From Sorex araneus (taxonomy: Eukaryota; Chordata; Mammalia; Eulipotyphla; Soricidae): a stretch of DNA of 64,000 nucleotides. Position 1 is the first letter of the stretch; each line of letters opens with the position of its first letter. The translations under genes were made by a program, and so were the position numbers. The stretch lies in assembly GCF_027595985.1 (NCBI RefSeq), contig NC_073307.1, positions 36,770,234 to 36,834,233 of the forward strand, read 5' to 3'. The notes beneath the pieces were generated by a model. It was not told where the DNA came from and made no database searches. It saw only the letters and a program-made list of their open reading frames with translations. Below, piece after piece: positions 12,001 through 24,537 of the stretch.

Positions 12001-13122
12001 TACTTAAGTTTTTAGACCCAGAAAACAGAATCCTATGGCCTCAAACCAACTTTTAATGAAATTAAACAAATCTTCCTTTATTTTTTGGCTCATGTTCCTG
12101 CCGTCTCCCCCGTGTGCTGGGCCCAAAGCAGACACATCCTGCATTTTTTTGCAAGACGACCATCAGAATCTATTAAAACAACTGCACCCCGATAGCAGTG
12201 GGGACATGACAAATCACGGGCCAAGAGTCAGACACCGGGGAAAGGGTGGCCGCTGTTGGGGGCAGGCCCGCTTGCAACCAAATGATATTGCGCACAGCAG
12301 GCCAGGCGGCTGCATGACAAACGGAAGCAATTTCGGCAGTGTCTGCGGCCAGGGGAGATCTCGCTGATGCTGGCTGGGGCCAGTGCACAGGATTGTGCAG
12401 AGTTCCCAGATCTGAATCACTCGGGGCCGAAAGGGCTTCGCTTGACAAGCTACAAATAATTACACCCGACTCTTTCCATTGTACTCTATTATTTTGCCCC
12501 CCTTATCTCTGGGAGTGGAGCTTTGGGGAACAAGCAAGGTCCGCTTCTATTCTGACCACCACACAACGCAACATTGCTCTTCGCTGATATGATAAAGAAA
12601 GCCCTGCCGCCGAAGGGCTGGTGGATGGGACATTTTCATCAGGCTTGTTTTCCACCTGCAGAGGCTAAAGGCAGCCCTGGCCACAGCAGGCCGGTCCGAG
12701 TGGGACTGGGGGGACGGGGGTGGTGGCGAGGTGCACTGTCTCACTCAGGGATGAACCCCGGCTCTGACTGTCGGAAACACTCGTTTGAAAAGCCGAATAC
12801 CTCTGGGAAGGTCAAGATATGGGGTTGCTTCCACCTTTCATGCTTCCACCCCAGACCACACTCCAGCGCGCTCCCCTGTCCCACCCCCCAACAAGCTCTG
12901 TACTCGGATGCCCGGGATGAAAAAGTTTGGTCAACTTGAGATGCGGTGACAGCAAAGCCTCGTGGGCCTGCCACATGTTTCCCAGAGACACCAGCACCCT
13001 GGATCCAAGTCTGCAGTCCATTTCTGATTTTCCCGAGCTGATCCCCCCATCTCCAGACTCCTGAAAATAATGTACCGATGACGGCTCGTCATGGTCGATT
13101 TAGTAAAAGTAATACCTAATGA

Positions 13123-13267
13123 GGGCTGGGGACCAGCTCAAAGGACTGGAATGTCTGCTTTGCATGTTGGAGCCCTGAGCTTGGTCCCTAGCACCACATG
13201 GCCCCCTGAGCACTGCACCAAGAGTAACCACCATGCACCACCAGGTGTGGCCCCCAAACAAAAAATA
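13123..13267 (+). mobile_element. SOR-type SINE
   Basis: Forward copy: ggggaccagctcaaaggact, tctgctttgcatgttggagc, cttggtccctagcaccacat, ccaggtgtggcccccaaaca. Confidence 0.8.
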
Positions 13268-14559
13268 AGAACCTTTAAATTTTTCTAATTTTTTACAATA
13301 AAAAAAAATATATTAATGATTAACACAAACTCAGATAAACCAGCCAAACATTTCTTTAGCTAAAATGTATTTTTTAAGTCTCCAGTGTGGACCAATTCCC
13401 CACGTTTAATTCTTGCCCTGACTCCTTGAGCATAGAATTTCATATAATTAAAAAAAAAAAAAAGGCCTGCTATGACCACCTAGACAGCAGGAAACCAAGA
13501 CACGGACAAAAAAGGCACCTGTGCAGTGCTGCTTGCACGTCAGTGCTCGGGGGTGGGAACGGAGACCCTTCCCATACTGCTCCTGGGTTCCAGGCCCCAC
13601 TGACTGAGGACAGCTGACCACCAGTGCCCCCCACCTCAGCCCTCTGGGGCTTCCCATTCCGCGTTTTCCATTACCTGCATGAACTGTGGCCCAAGAAGAC
13701 GATGGGAAGCAACCTGACCCGGAGAGACCACACTCCTCTCACTTTTCCGAGAGCACACTCTGCCATCAGTCTACATTATGACCCGTGACTGCGGTCAATC
13801 TCTTACTGAGGCTGACTGATAAATTCTGCAGGGGTGGAGAAAGCAGAGATCACTGGCCCCGGGAGACATGGCATGATTGGACTACCCGGCTCCACTTAGG
13901 AGAGAATTCTCTTTGACCATGTTCCACATTCAGGGATTTCACCAACTCTGGCTGCAGAATGCGAGGATGTGGAGATCATACACAGGTTTCCCGTTGCCGG
14001 GGGAAGTACCCCCCAAGAGCCCCTGAGGGTCTGAGAACATTCACCCATAGATAGGGAATTTCGAGTTGATAAAGATAAAAACCAGTGAGATGAAACCCTG
14101 CACACCAGCCTCCGAGGCGGAAACTCCCAGCACTACCCAGAGCTTTCTTCCTTCTCACTACAGTCGCTACACACCCAGCCCGAAGGGTCTGTAAACCTGC
14201 CCAGCCCAGACAGCCGCCAGCCGCTGCCACCAGCTCTGGAATGACAACTGATATGCATGCCCACCTTAAGCAAAGGCTGCCCAAACGGGCATAAAATGAT
14301 CATGATTTTCACCTCTATCAGGCCACATAAACTATTATGGTTCTCCTTCTTTCCACTTTTTCGTTTTCTGCCATAACTATACGAACATTAGAAACTCCTT
14401 TGTGACTGCATTCTGTTCCTACCAGATAACCCTGCTGACCCTCTACCCCTAGTCCCCATCTTTACGTGGCTGAGTCATCAGCACAAATCTCCAGCCCCAC
14501 CAGAAGAACAACTCCAAAAGCAAAAGCAATGTTCACTCCCTTCTCTCTTTTACACAAAC

Positions 14560-14983
14560 ACAAACACACAGAGCAAGGCACACTCACACAATCACACACA
14601 CATTGTCAGAGTCACAAGTTCACAAACAAAACTCTCCCACTCACACATACTCATATAACTTTCAGTCACACACACTCACACTCTCACATAGGCTCCTACT
14701 CACACGAGCCTATTCACACACTCTCCCATTCACATAGGCACATGCACACACTTGTATATATGCATACACACCCTCATGCTCTTACACACTCAGTCTCCCA
14801 CTTACACATACACTCATACTCTCAAATCACATAGACTCACACTCACTCTCACATGCTCATAATACATTCCCTTATATACGTTCATACATGCTTGCGCATA
14901 CCCTTGCACACAAACACATACTCTTACACACCCATTCTCACACATGCATACTCTCAAATTCACACTCACACTACTCACACTAT
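14560..14983 (+). repeat. Degenerate TCACAC/CACT satellite-like tract
   Basis: More than 400 bp made mostly of cacaca, tcacac, actcac and catact words, with no fixed period. The same word pattern resumes at 15237-15305 after a SINE, showing that one tract was split by the SINE. Confidence 0.85.
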
Positions 14984-15236
14984 TGGACTAGAGCTATAGC
15001 ACAGCGGGTAGGGCGTTTGCCTTGCACACAGCTGACCCGGGTTCGATTCTTCCATCCCTCTAGGAGAGCCCGGCAAGCTACCCAGAGTATCTCGCCCACA
15101 CGACAGAGCCTGGCAAGTTCCTTGTGGCATATTCAGTATGCCAAAAACAGTAACAACAAGTCTCACAATGGAGACGTTACTGGTGCCTGCTTGAGCAAAT
15201 TGATGAACAACGGGACAACAGTGCTACAATGCTACT
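14984..15236 (+). mobile_element. SOR-b SINE, full length
   Basis: Forward copy: ctatagcacagcgggtaggg (A box), cccgggttcgattcttccat (B box), ggagagcccggcaagctacc, atgccaaaaacagtaacaac, gagacgttactggtgcc, gatgaacaacgggacaacag, ending gtgctacaatgctac. It splits a TCACAC tract, with a similar actactc on both sides. Confidence 0.9.
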
Positions 15237-15569
15237 ACTCCCAAACAGACTCACATACTCAACTACACTCACACATGCTGATTTGCACTTACATTCACTC
15301 CTGGCACACTTGGTGTCCCAGCTCGGCATCAGAAGAAACCGACTTTTTCTTCTCCCACAGGCCCACATGCTCCCGTGTCTGTGGGATTGGGGACCCTTTG
15401 CGCCAGCCCTCGACTGCTCCCACTGAGAAGAAGCAGCCATAGCAGGCAGGGTCTCTGGCATGTCCCGCGTATCCTGGACCCACATCCACCCACTTTCCAG
15501 TGGGGACCTTCATGCTCTGGACCTACAGGCCCAAAGTCATAGGCAAAGAAACAGGCAGTGAACCGGGGC

Positions 15570-16674
15570 AAAAGTGAAAATGCTCTGTTTTTTTCCAGAT
15601 TCTGGCTATTGTAAACAGTGCTGCAATGAACATAGAAATACATATGCCATCTCTACTATACCTTTTTGCCTCTCCGGGATATATTCCCAGGAGTGGTATT
15701 GCTGGGTCAAATGGAAGCTCAATTTCTAATTTTTTGAGAATCGTCCATATTGTTTTCCAAAAGGGCTGAACCAGTCGGCATTCCCACCAGCAGTGAAGAA
15801 GAGTCCCTTTCTCCCCGCATCCACGCCAACACCGGTTGCTTTTGTTTTTTGGGATGTGGGCCAGTCTCTGTGGTGTGAGATGACATCTCATGGTTGTTTT
15901 GATCTGCATTTCCCTGATGATTAGTGATGTGGAACATTTTCTCATGTGCCTCTGAGCCATTCGGGTTTCTTCAGAGTGCCCCAAAACAGATGACTGGTTA
16001 AAGAAACTCTGGTACATCTACACAATGGAATACTATGTAGCTGTCAGAAAAGATGAAGTCATGAAATTTGCATATAAATAGATCAACATGGAAAGTATCA
16101 TGTTGAGTGAAATGAGTCAGAAAGAAAGAGACAGACATAGAAAGATTGCACTCATATGTGGAATATAATGTAACTGAGAAGTACAAGTTGGCAACGATGC
16201 AACTTCTGGCAGATATCTCTCTGGACTTAGTTACTAAAATACTAAATTACAGAAACCCAAAACTGAGAGGCCAATAAGTGTGGTCACTCGACCTCATACC
16301 TCTTCATCCTCAGCAATGGAAAACAAATTATCTAATGCTTCCTTTTCAGCAGGTCTGACTTTAGGGGAGAGACTCTCCAAACAATAATAGTGAGTTTTGT
16401 TGAAATATTGTATGCAATCAAAGTGAAAGTAAAGTGAAATTTATTAGTTACACAGGCGGGGGGGGGCCTAGGGTGGGGGGGCTAGGGGCGTGGGGGGGTT
16501 AGGGGTGTGAGGGGGTGGGTGGAGCTATACTGGGATTCTTGGTGGTGGAATATGAGCACTGGTGAAGGGATGGGTATTCGAGCATTGTATAACTGAGATT
16601 TAAACCTGAAAACTTTGTAACTTTCCACATGGTGACTCAATAAAAAATTAAAAAAAAAAAAAAGTGAAAATGCT
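15570..16674 (+). mobile_element. L1 insertion with 5' inversion and 15-bp TSD
   Basis: The 5' half, 15587 to about 15973, is a minus-strand piece of L1 ORF2 ([48 protein letters not shown]). The 3' half, about 15974 to 16659, is on the plus strand and continues at exactly the next codons of ORF2 ([14 protein letters not shown]), then the 3' UTR, aataaa at 16639-16644 and an A-run. A perfect 15-bp repeat, aaaagtgaaaatgct, flanks it at 15570-15584 and 16660-16674. Confidence 0.9.
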
Positions 16675-17862
16675 GTCCTCAGCTGGGAGGAGGAAGTGGG
16701 ACCTGCACGGGCATGGGAAGGGAAAGCATGAGAGCACGAGCTGGGCGGGTGCCAGGGGCTCCCGCAGGCAATGATCCACACAGGACTTGAGTTCAGGAGG
16801 GGCTTCCTGAAATCCAGGAGTGCGGGGACAGTCCAGGATGTGGGCCACTAGTGCCAGGCAGGAGAGAGGAGTCTATATATATGACAGGTAGACATATCAT
16901 TCTTCTGAGCTGTCAATTCCAGACCATCATAAAGCCAGTGACATCCTCTGCTGCCACTCAGCCTGTCCACCTGAGGCCTTCCTCCAGGTCATGCTCCACC
17001 CGTCACCTCACTGGGGCCCAGCGCTTCAGCACCTCGGGGCGTTCAGTCCAGATAATCCCCAGAGTCCAGTCATCAGCTCTGGAGCCCGAGAGGTTTCTGC
17101 ACAAAACCAACCGTCCAGCAGCAGTTTCCTAGCCACGTGTCCCACACGCTTGCTCGTGCTGTGCCTCCTGTCCCTCCACTCCCCACCCAAAGCCGCCAGA
17201 GCTGCTCAGACTGTCCATGGGGCCACTCAGACCTTCCGCCTGCTAGGAACACCCTCCTGGCCAGTTCCTGTCCCAGGGAGGGACCTGCACTCCTGGCGCT
17301 GCGTCCACCCACCATGATCTCCAGCACACAGGGGTGGGTGGCAAGAGACTCCTTCACAGAAGCCCCCACCCGCCTCCCCCACCCCAGGTTCCCTTTCCCT
17401 CCGCTTATCTAAATCCCTTTTCTCTCTTGCTATAGGAAATGTAACTCCTGTGTCCTGGGCTAAGTCTTCCAGGTACTTTTCTGCTTTCCTGCTCTCATTT
17501 CCAACATCTCCACTCAAGGTAACCCAGGGCTCTGCTGTTTGGGACCACAGAGCCTCCATTACTGCTTCCTGGCTGCAGTGTTCTCTGGTGTAGAGCTAAA
17601 TTCAAATTCCTTAAGGGCTAGAATCATGCCTGACATGCCTGGAGCAGGCACTCACTGGCATCCAACTACTTGACTTGCTAAGTTGCACTCATTGCTAAGC
17701 AACTTAAGAACAAATAAGTGCCCGCTTCCCATTTAATGCTCACACTGAGAGCACAAGGAATTACGATGCCTTCGGAGACTAGAATGGTGCTATCACGAAT
17801 GGCCAGTGAAATGGCTATGTTTCTCGCATAAAGTAAATGTTGCTCCAGGATGAAAACTTTCA

Positions 17863-18020
17863 AGAGCCAGAGCATAGAGTAGTGTGGGAGGGGAGCTTGC
17901 CTTGCCCATGGCAGACTTCAACCCTCTGCATCCCATATGGCCCCCCAAGCACTATCAGGAGTAGTCTCTGAGTGGAGCCGGAAGTAACCCCTGAGTATCA
18001 CCAGGTGTGCCTCCAAAACA
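17863..18020 (+). mobile_element. SOR-type SINE
   Basis: Forward copy: gggagcttgccttgcccatg, catcccatatggccccccaa, gtggagccggaagtaacccc, caggtgtgcctccaaaaca. Confidence 0.85.
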
Positions 18021-19599
18021 AGAGGAGGGGGCGGAGACTCCCAAACAAAAAAGCTTAAAGAATTAATATACATTTTCAAAGCAATATGGGGCCAAGGTGT
18101 GGGCATACCCAAGTGCATGGCAGTCTCTGAGCAGGAAACCTACCTCAGGTGACCAAAGTTTCTGCTGAGCTGACAAGCAGCTGCCTCATGCATCTCAGGA
18201 GACTCTGGGCCCCTGGGCAGGTGGCACTGAGCTGCTGAGCAGGGACACCCAGGTTGGAGGGAGAAATGACACCAGGTAAACGAAGTGCAATTCGTCGCTT
18301 GTCCGCAATGTTCTTTCAAGCACGTTGGTGGGTGAGGGTGTGTGTATGTGCCAGGATACAGCTCAAGATTACAGCAGGCATGTGCTCTACCAAGCTCAAC
18401 CCCTCCCCTGTGTGCCAACAACACAAAGAACCTACTATTCTGGAGTGCTCCCTGCTATTTAGTCCTAGAGGAATACCTGCCCTGAAAAATGGAAATGTTT
18501 ATGAGCAAACGTCACCACCACTGACCCCAGGAGGTGCTGATCACATCACGTGGCTCAGCCCTCCCTCCTGACTGGGAAGCAGGTGCTGTCCCTGGGGCAG
18601 TGGGGCACTGTGGCAACAGACACCAGACTGCACGGTTAGGAAGTGGTTAGGTATCATCAGCTCCACAGATCCCCCTTCAACCTCATCACTTCCGCTCTCA
18701 CTGATTTCATCCGAACAAAGGGTTCAACTTCACAAACTAAATGTTCCACCAGCATTGGTCGGATTTTCAAGAGTTGCCTCTAACCCTGTAGGGTCCAGGA
18801 CCAGAATATGACATGGGTTGGAACACAGGGACACTTGCCAATTCTCCCCTCTCTCTGTGCACAAGCTCAGGTTCAAGCTCACCTCCTTGCCCCCTCAGGA
18901 TTCCCCGCTGCAGACAACAAACAGGGACACCTGTGATGAGCCTGTGCCTCAGCTGTTGCCTGACCAGGCTGCACTGGACACTGGGGATCCCACAGTGCAA
19001 CGTTTTGAGCAAAACACAGAAGAGGGGTGGCCTGACCAGCACCGAGTACGGCCAGAGTCAACCACACCGAGGTGTGGCTATTGTCTCTCTTCTAAAAAAA
19101 CCTTCCTGTATTCAGAGAAAGTGGGGACCCGCTCAAGTTTTTAACCAAGTCCAGCCAAAGAACGGAGCTAGAATGACCTGCCAGTCCTCTGTGACCAACA
19201 CCCAGCAGATGTCACCCACTGTCTCTTGAGCCACATAACCCATGTCTTCACTGATCCTGAAGACTGGGACAATGAGGATGTCATCATTTTCTAATCTGAA
19301 AGAACAAAAGGCTTTTTATCTTGAGGGGGAGGGGTGAGGAGTAGGAGGAGGAAGGCCTCCCATGCAGTGCTCAGGGGGCCTTGTGGCCACTCGTGAGTTT
19401 TAATCATACTAATCTTTGAGTTTTAATCAAACTATGTGCCAGAACCAGAGTCAACACAGGTGTTGACTTCCCTCTACCTATGTCCCAGGTTTCCTCCCAG
19501 CACCCCTAAACACTCCCCAAGCTTGCCTCTGTGAGACAAGGTCTATTTTTAAGTTTGTTTGCTATAGTTGGATCTCCTGCTTTCATTGTTCTTGACTGC

Positions 19600-19744
19600 A
19601 TGGTTATTGTTTTGCTTGGTTTGGGGCCACATCTGATGGTGGTGTCTCAGGGATATGCCAGGCTCTGTGCTTAGGGGGACCATGCAGCATTAGGTGTGGT
19701 ACCTGGCATAAATCCCGTGCTCCAGCCTGCTGAGCTGTCTGGCC
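19600..19744 (-). mobile_element. SOR-type SINE
   Basis: Reverse copy: ggggccacatctgatggtgg, caggctctgtgcttaggggg, tgctgagctgtctggcc. Confidence 0.72.
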
Positions 19745-19756
19745 TTCTGTTCATTG

Positions 19757-19923
19757 GCTTATTTTTGGCCACACCCGGTGGTGCTCCGGACTTACTCATG
19801 GCTTTGAGTTAAGGAATCACTTCTAGTGGTGTTTGGGGTAGTACATTCTGGGGCTGACAACTGAACCTGGGTCAGCTACACTCAAAGCAGGTGCCTTACC
19901 ACTGTACTATCTGTCTCCTGGCC
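19757..19923 (-). mobile_element. SOR-type SINE
   Basis: Reverse copy in tandem with the one before: ggccacacccggtggtgctc, aactgaacctgggtcagcta, taccactgtactatctgtc. Confidence 0.78.
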
Positions 19924-19942
19924 TTCTGGTGGTGCCATTTCT

Positions 19943-20093
19943 AAGGGGCTGGGGACACAGTCCACCAGGCTGGAGCACCTGCTTTCCATGCAGGATCCCT
20001 GGTTTGATCCCCAGCACTCCTTGGGGCACCCCCAGGAGCAAGCCCAGGCACTGAATAAGAAGAAGCCCCGGAGCAACATTAGGGGTGGCCTGA
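19943..20093 (+). mobile_element. SOR-type SINE
   Basis: Forward copy: ggggctggggacacagtcca, gctttccatgcaggatccct, ggtttgatccccagcactcc, aggagcaagcccaggcac. Confidence 0.75.
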
Positions 20094-20219
20094 AGCTAAT
20101 GAAGTAAACCGGAAGAATTATTTAAAAAGTCAATTAAATATGGAATTACTCCAAGGTGAGAAAGAAGAAAACAGCTTCCAGAGAGATGACAGGAGGCATC
20201 TTCCTCATCAGTCAATGAT

Positions 20220-20256
20220 GAGAAAATGCCGATGATGATGATGACGGCATTTTCTC
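20220..20256. other. Perfect 12-bp inverted repeat, 13-nt loop
   Basis: gagaaaatgccg (20220-20231) and cggcattttctc (20245-20256) are exact reverse complements around an (ATG)n-like loop, atgatgatgatga. Confidence 0.9.
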
Positions 20257-21636
20257 CCCTTCTGGTGGCCCTTGGATGCTGGCTGCATGCTGGTGCCTCT
20301 GCCCGTGCCAGCTCCGGGGGCAGACAGACGGCGTGTCCTGGGCATGAGGCTCGAGGCAAGGAGCACGTCTTGCACAAGTTCCTGCTTGAGTGAGTCACCG
20401 GGACCCAAAGCGGATGCCAGCTTGTCTGGTCATCTTGGGAGCTCCCCAGTCTGGCTGCGGCCAGGGAAGCCTCTGAGCACACAGGTTCAGGAACACCCCC
20501 ACCCCCCTGCACCCCCAGATGAACACACACTTGCAGCCGACTGAGCAGCTTGCCCCCGTGCACTGCTACTGAGTCAAAGAGTTTTAAAACAAAAACTTCC
20601 TGGGGAGGGCCGGCAGCTCCTCCAGAATAGCATCCGCCACTTACCCTGACCTCTGCAGACTTGGTGAAGACCCAGAATCATTCGGAGGGCTTTGAAATAC
20701 CACCCAAGTCTGGGCCCCCATTACAGACCGTCTCTGGGGATCAAGCATGAAAATCTGCACACATAGTTTTAAATAAATGTAACTTTGGTAAGAAAATACA
20801 CACTGATCTTTCTTAGGGGTACTGTGCTTCCACATCACAAGGCCCCAAACCCTGTGTGTTTGGTCACACCCAGGAACCATTGGCTTCCCAGCTTGGCTTC
20901 CGTGCTGGGGCGTGTTAACGGTCTCATGGGGCTCCCAGGCACTGCACAGGCGTAATTCCAGGGCAATTCTCAGCTTTGGCTGATCCTCAAAAACATTGCC
21001 CTGGAATCCTCAGACTCCAGGAGGGAGGACTCCTGACACGGCTGTTTGCAGACACCTCCAGTGGGGGTGTCAGCAGCTGCGTACTGGCGCCAAAGCCCAA
21101 ACCCAAGTGTGGTCACGGAGCTAGAGGCTTATCCACCAGCAGCACCAACATACCAACACCTCACCTCTTCCCCAAATCCCGGCTTCGCCCCTGAACATCA
21201 GGCCCCAAAGTCTCTCCATCCCTCAGCCACCAGCTTGCTAAGTGCAAGTCCACTATAGAGAATCCCTGAGGGCCTCTCCCCTCCTCCCCTCGACAACTCA
21301 TCCTGCTCCTTTGCACTGGCTCTGCTTTCACTCCTTCCCTTTGCCTTTTCTACTTCCTTTCCTCTTCTATCACCAGCTTGACACTGTCATATGTCTGGCC
21401 CTCAGGGACACAAGGGGCCACGGCTGTCCTGGAAGATGGACACCCAGGCAAAGCCACAGGCTAAGGAACCAGGTGTTTGAAAATGTCAGAAATGGCCATC
21501 CCATGTCCAGACTGATGCCCTTCCGGAGGCTGGGGAGACGGGGGCAAAGCTGGTGTCCTTTGATGCTCTAGAGGGCAGCTGGCTTCGCCTCTAAGGGCTT
21601 TCACTAGAAACTTTTACTGGGGGCTGGGGACACGTC

Positions 21637-21780
21637 CCAGGTGATCCCTGGTAACTGCTCCTGGCTCTGTGCTCAGGGCCACTCTCCACAGCATTTAGGG
21701 GACCATGTGAGTTTTCCCAAACTGAACCTGAGGACTCTGCATGCAAAGTATGTTTTTTAGTCATTGAGTTATCACTCTAG
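21637..21780 (-). mobile_element. SINE, diverged
   Basis: Reverse copy: gctcctggctctgtgctcag, catttaggggaccatgtgag, aactgaacctgaggactctg, gttatcactctag. Confidence 0.6.
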
Positions 21781-22199
21781 TTTTTTTTCTAGTTATTACT
21801 TTTAAGGGAGAGGAAAAGAGATCTGTGCCATCTTTTGGTTATATGCAGCAATTCCAAAAGCAAAGTTCAGTTACCCAAAATTCCTTGAATACAGCTTTAG
21901 ATTAACCTCAGAGATCTAAATGGCCAAGAGGAATAGAGACCTTTGTGCATTTCAGTGCTAAACAGGGGGAGAGAAAGGGGATGTTTAAATTGAGGCAATA
22001 TTTCTCACAAGCAAATTAAAATTTAAAAATAAAATAAGCTTTAAAATTATGTAAACCTTTGGGGTTATGGTGCCGCCAGCAGGTCAACCTGTACCTGCAG
22101 GACGAGTGCATCAGCAGCTTGATGGTAACTTCAGGCTTCCTGATACCCCAAATCTGCTGCTGTGCCTTTGGCTGGACCCCAACAACTTGGGATCAAGTT

Positions 22200-22965
22200 T
22201 ACCAAAAAACTAAATGGCCAAAAGTTAGGTATGTGGGAGCCATACCCCAAAATCACCTCCAAACTATACAAGCTCATTTATTTGCCTTATTTCAGAGACC
22301 CATAGATAAATTTCAAAATAGATCAAAAGCTGCAGTTAATCTCAGACCTATATGCATGGCTGAACAGATTGGGGTAAATCAGAGGGGGCGGGTTGACCTG
22401 TGGTCCACCCATGCAGAGCCCCCAGCAGCTGCTTGCTTCCACAATCCCAAATCACCACCATACCCCTGGCCTGACTCCGCTATCTCAGGATAAATCATAT
22501 TTTGCTGAAAATTCTGGCATACAGATTTTGTGACTGAAATCTCCAGGCTTTCTCGGGGTTGGAATGGGCTACCTCCCCTCAACTCCCTGTACTTCTGGAG
22601 CCTCGGCAGTCACATCCACAACCCAAAGCTGTCACCCAGTTGAAAAGCTACTCCAACCTTACTGTTCCGATAAAAATATCCCGAATGCCCTGAACAAACA
22701 CCATGCCCTCTTAGCACCTGTACTGAAAACCGTATTGCACAAAAGGAAAAGGAGAGAATGAGCAAGAAGGAAAGTGTCTCCCATAGAGCGAGGTTGGGGG
22801 TGGGGGGGCTGGGGGATGGTAGGGGGGAAAGGCGGGACAATGGTGGTGGAAAATGTACCCTGGTTGAGGGATGGATACTGGATCATTGCATGACTGAAAT
22901 CCAATTATGAACAGCTTTGTGAGGGTCTATCCCATGGATATCCAATTTAAAAACATTTTTTAAAA
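22200..22965 (+). mobile_element. L1-like retroposon, 3' portion
   Basis: Shares with 62780-63386 the blocks gggttgacctgtggtccacc, tgcttccacaatcccaaatc, the AG-rich stretch before 'gtgtctcccata', a G-rich tract, gggatggatactggatcatt and ttgcatgactgaaatccaat, ending in an A/T-rich tail. It has no coding capacity. Confidence 0.6.
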
Positions 22966-23095
22966 AGTTATGAGTTCATGCCCAATTCAATCAGCTTAAT
23001 CAGTGGCTGAATAAATAGCAGTACTTCTATATTTAAAATAAATCATGTAAACCTTCTCACAAAAAAACATAAGTTTAAGGGGGAAAGATTGCGTA

Positions 23096-23250
23096 TTGAT
23101 GGGTTGGTCAACAGCTCAGAAGAATGCACACGCTCAGCACATAGGGAGCCACGTTCCACCCTTGGCACCCGAGGGCCCTTGGGCACCACTGGAAGCAACT
23201 GCTAGCAATGCACCAAGAGTAGCCTCTCAGCACTGCCAGATGCCCACTTG
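23096..23250 (+). mobile_element. SINE, diverged
   Basis: Forward copy: gatgggttggtcaacagctc, tgcaccaagagtagcctctc and cactgccagatgccc near its end. Confidence 0.5.
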
Positions 23251-24398
23251 TGCACTGAAAGAACAAAAAATGCTTTTCCCAACAATTTTATTATGTGAGA
23301 GAGGAAGCATCCACTGTGAGGATAGTCTCTCAAAGGGCAAATCAGGTGTCGATTAAAGCTTTCTGGAAATGTCCACTTCTTTGGACTACTGATAAATGAC
23401 TGACAGAATGAATCTGAGTCTCCACCCTACATCTACCCTCCCCACCCAGCCACACACATACATCCCAATGAAAAAGTTCACAGACCCAGGAAAATATATT
23501 TTCTTGATGAAGTCCTTTAACCCTAGGCAAGACTTTGTTCATGATGAACTGTTTCCCCATGTCATCTCAAATCATACCTGAAAAAATCTCTGGGAAACCC
23601 ACCAACAGTGTAGTCAATGCCTATGATGAAAAAAGCAGCCAGACTTGTGAACTGTAAGATAAATATTATAGCGAATATTTATTCCAATCATCTGGATGGG
23701 AAAGGTCAGGATCATTGACTTAAAAAAAAAAATAAGGTCTTCACCAAAATCCTCAGTCAATTTCCACCTCATTCTTAATAACTGATAGTTGAGAAGGAAT
23801 TTGGGGATAATATTTAAAAGTCAATTAAAGACAGGGTAAGCATTCATGTCAGTCAAGGCTGACCTCTGCTCTGCAATGCATTTAAATGCATGTCACCTTG
23901 ACCTGTAACACGACGATGTAAAAAAAAATTTTGGGTCAATATAAATCAAATGTGCACTAATTTATTCAGTGAGTTTCCTGGTATCTGAATCAACATTAGA
24001 AATCTGACCAGTATTTGTTATTCTGGTATTGACAAAAAGGAAGCATATTTAAATGATAACAAGTCCTCCTGGGTGTCATTTGGATGTTAGATTGGTCCCC
24101 AGGGACAGCCTCTGTGAACATCTACATTTAAAGGTCAGTTACCACCAAATTATGAACAACTGTTGCATTTATTAGCACAGGCTCAATATTGCAGAAGCTA
24201 GAGCCATCAATTTTTACTGACAATGAGCTCTAATTGTATCCTAATACTAAACAAGGGAAACAGACCTTTTCCAGAAAGTTTCATTTCCTGTGCTGTGATC
24301 ATTTTGTAAAAACAAATGGAGCAGAGGTCTTTTACAGGTATGCATCTGAAGTAAAAGCCTCCCAACATGCAGTTAAGAAACCCTAAAAATGTATCAGA

Positions 24399-24537
24399 TA
24401 GCACTGCACTGCTGTCCGTTTTTCAATTTGCTCGAACGAGCACCAGTAAAGTCTCCATTGTGAGATTTGTTGTTACTGTTTTTGGCATATTGAATAAGCC
24501 ATGGGGAGCTTGTCAGGCTCTGCTGTGCTGGCGATAT
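24399..24537 (-). mobile_element. SOR-b SINE, 5' truncated
   Basis: Reverse copy of the tail half only: atagcactgcactgctgtcc, gaacgagcaccagtaaagtc, tgttactgtttttggcatat, ctctgctgtgctggcga. The tRNA-like head is missing. Confidence 0.82.

Noticed and set aside
14560..15305. CRISPR-like spaced repeats
   Set aside because: The repeated words are short, irregular microsatellite units without constant spacers; the window is mammalian.
15523..16017. 164-codon minus-strand ORF as an independent gene
   Set aside because: It is the inverted ORF2 part of an L1 insertion plus flanking sequence.
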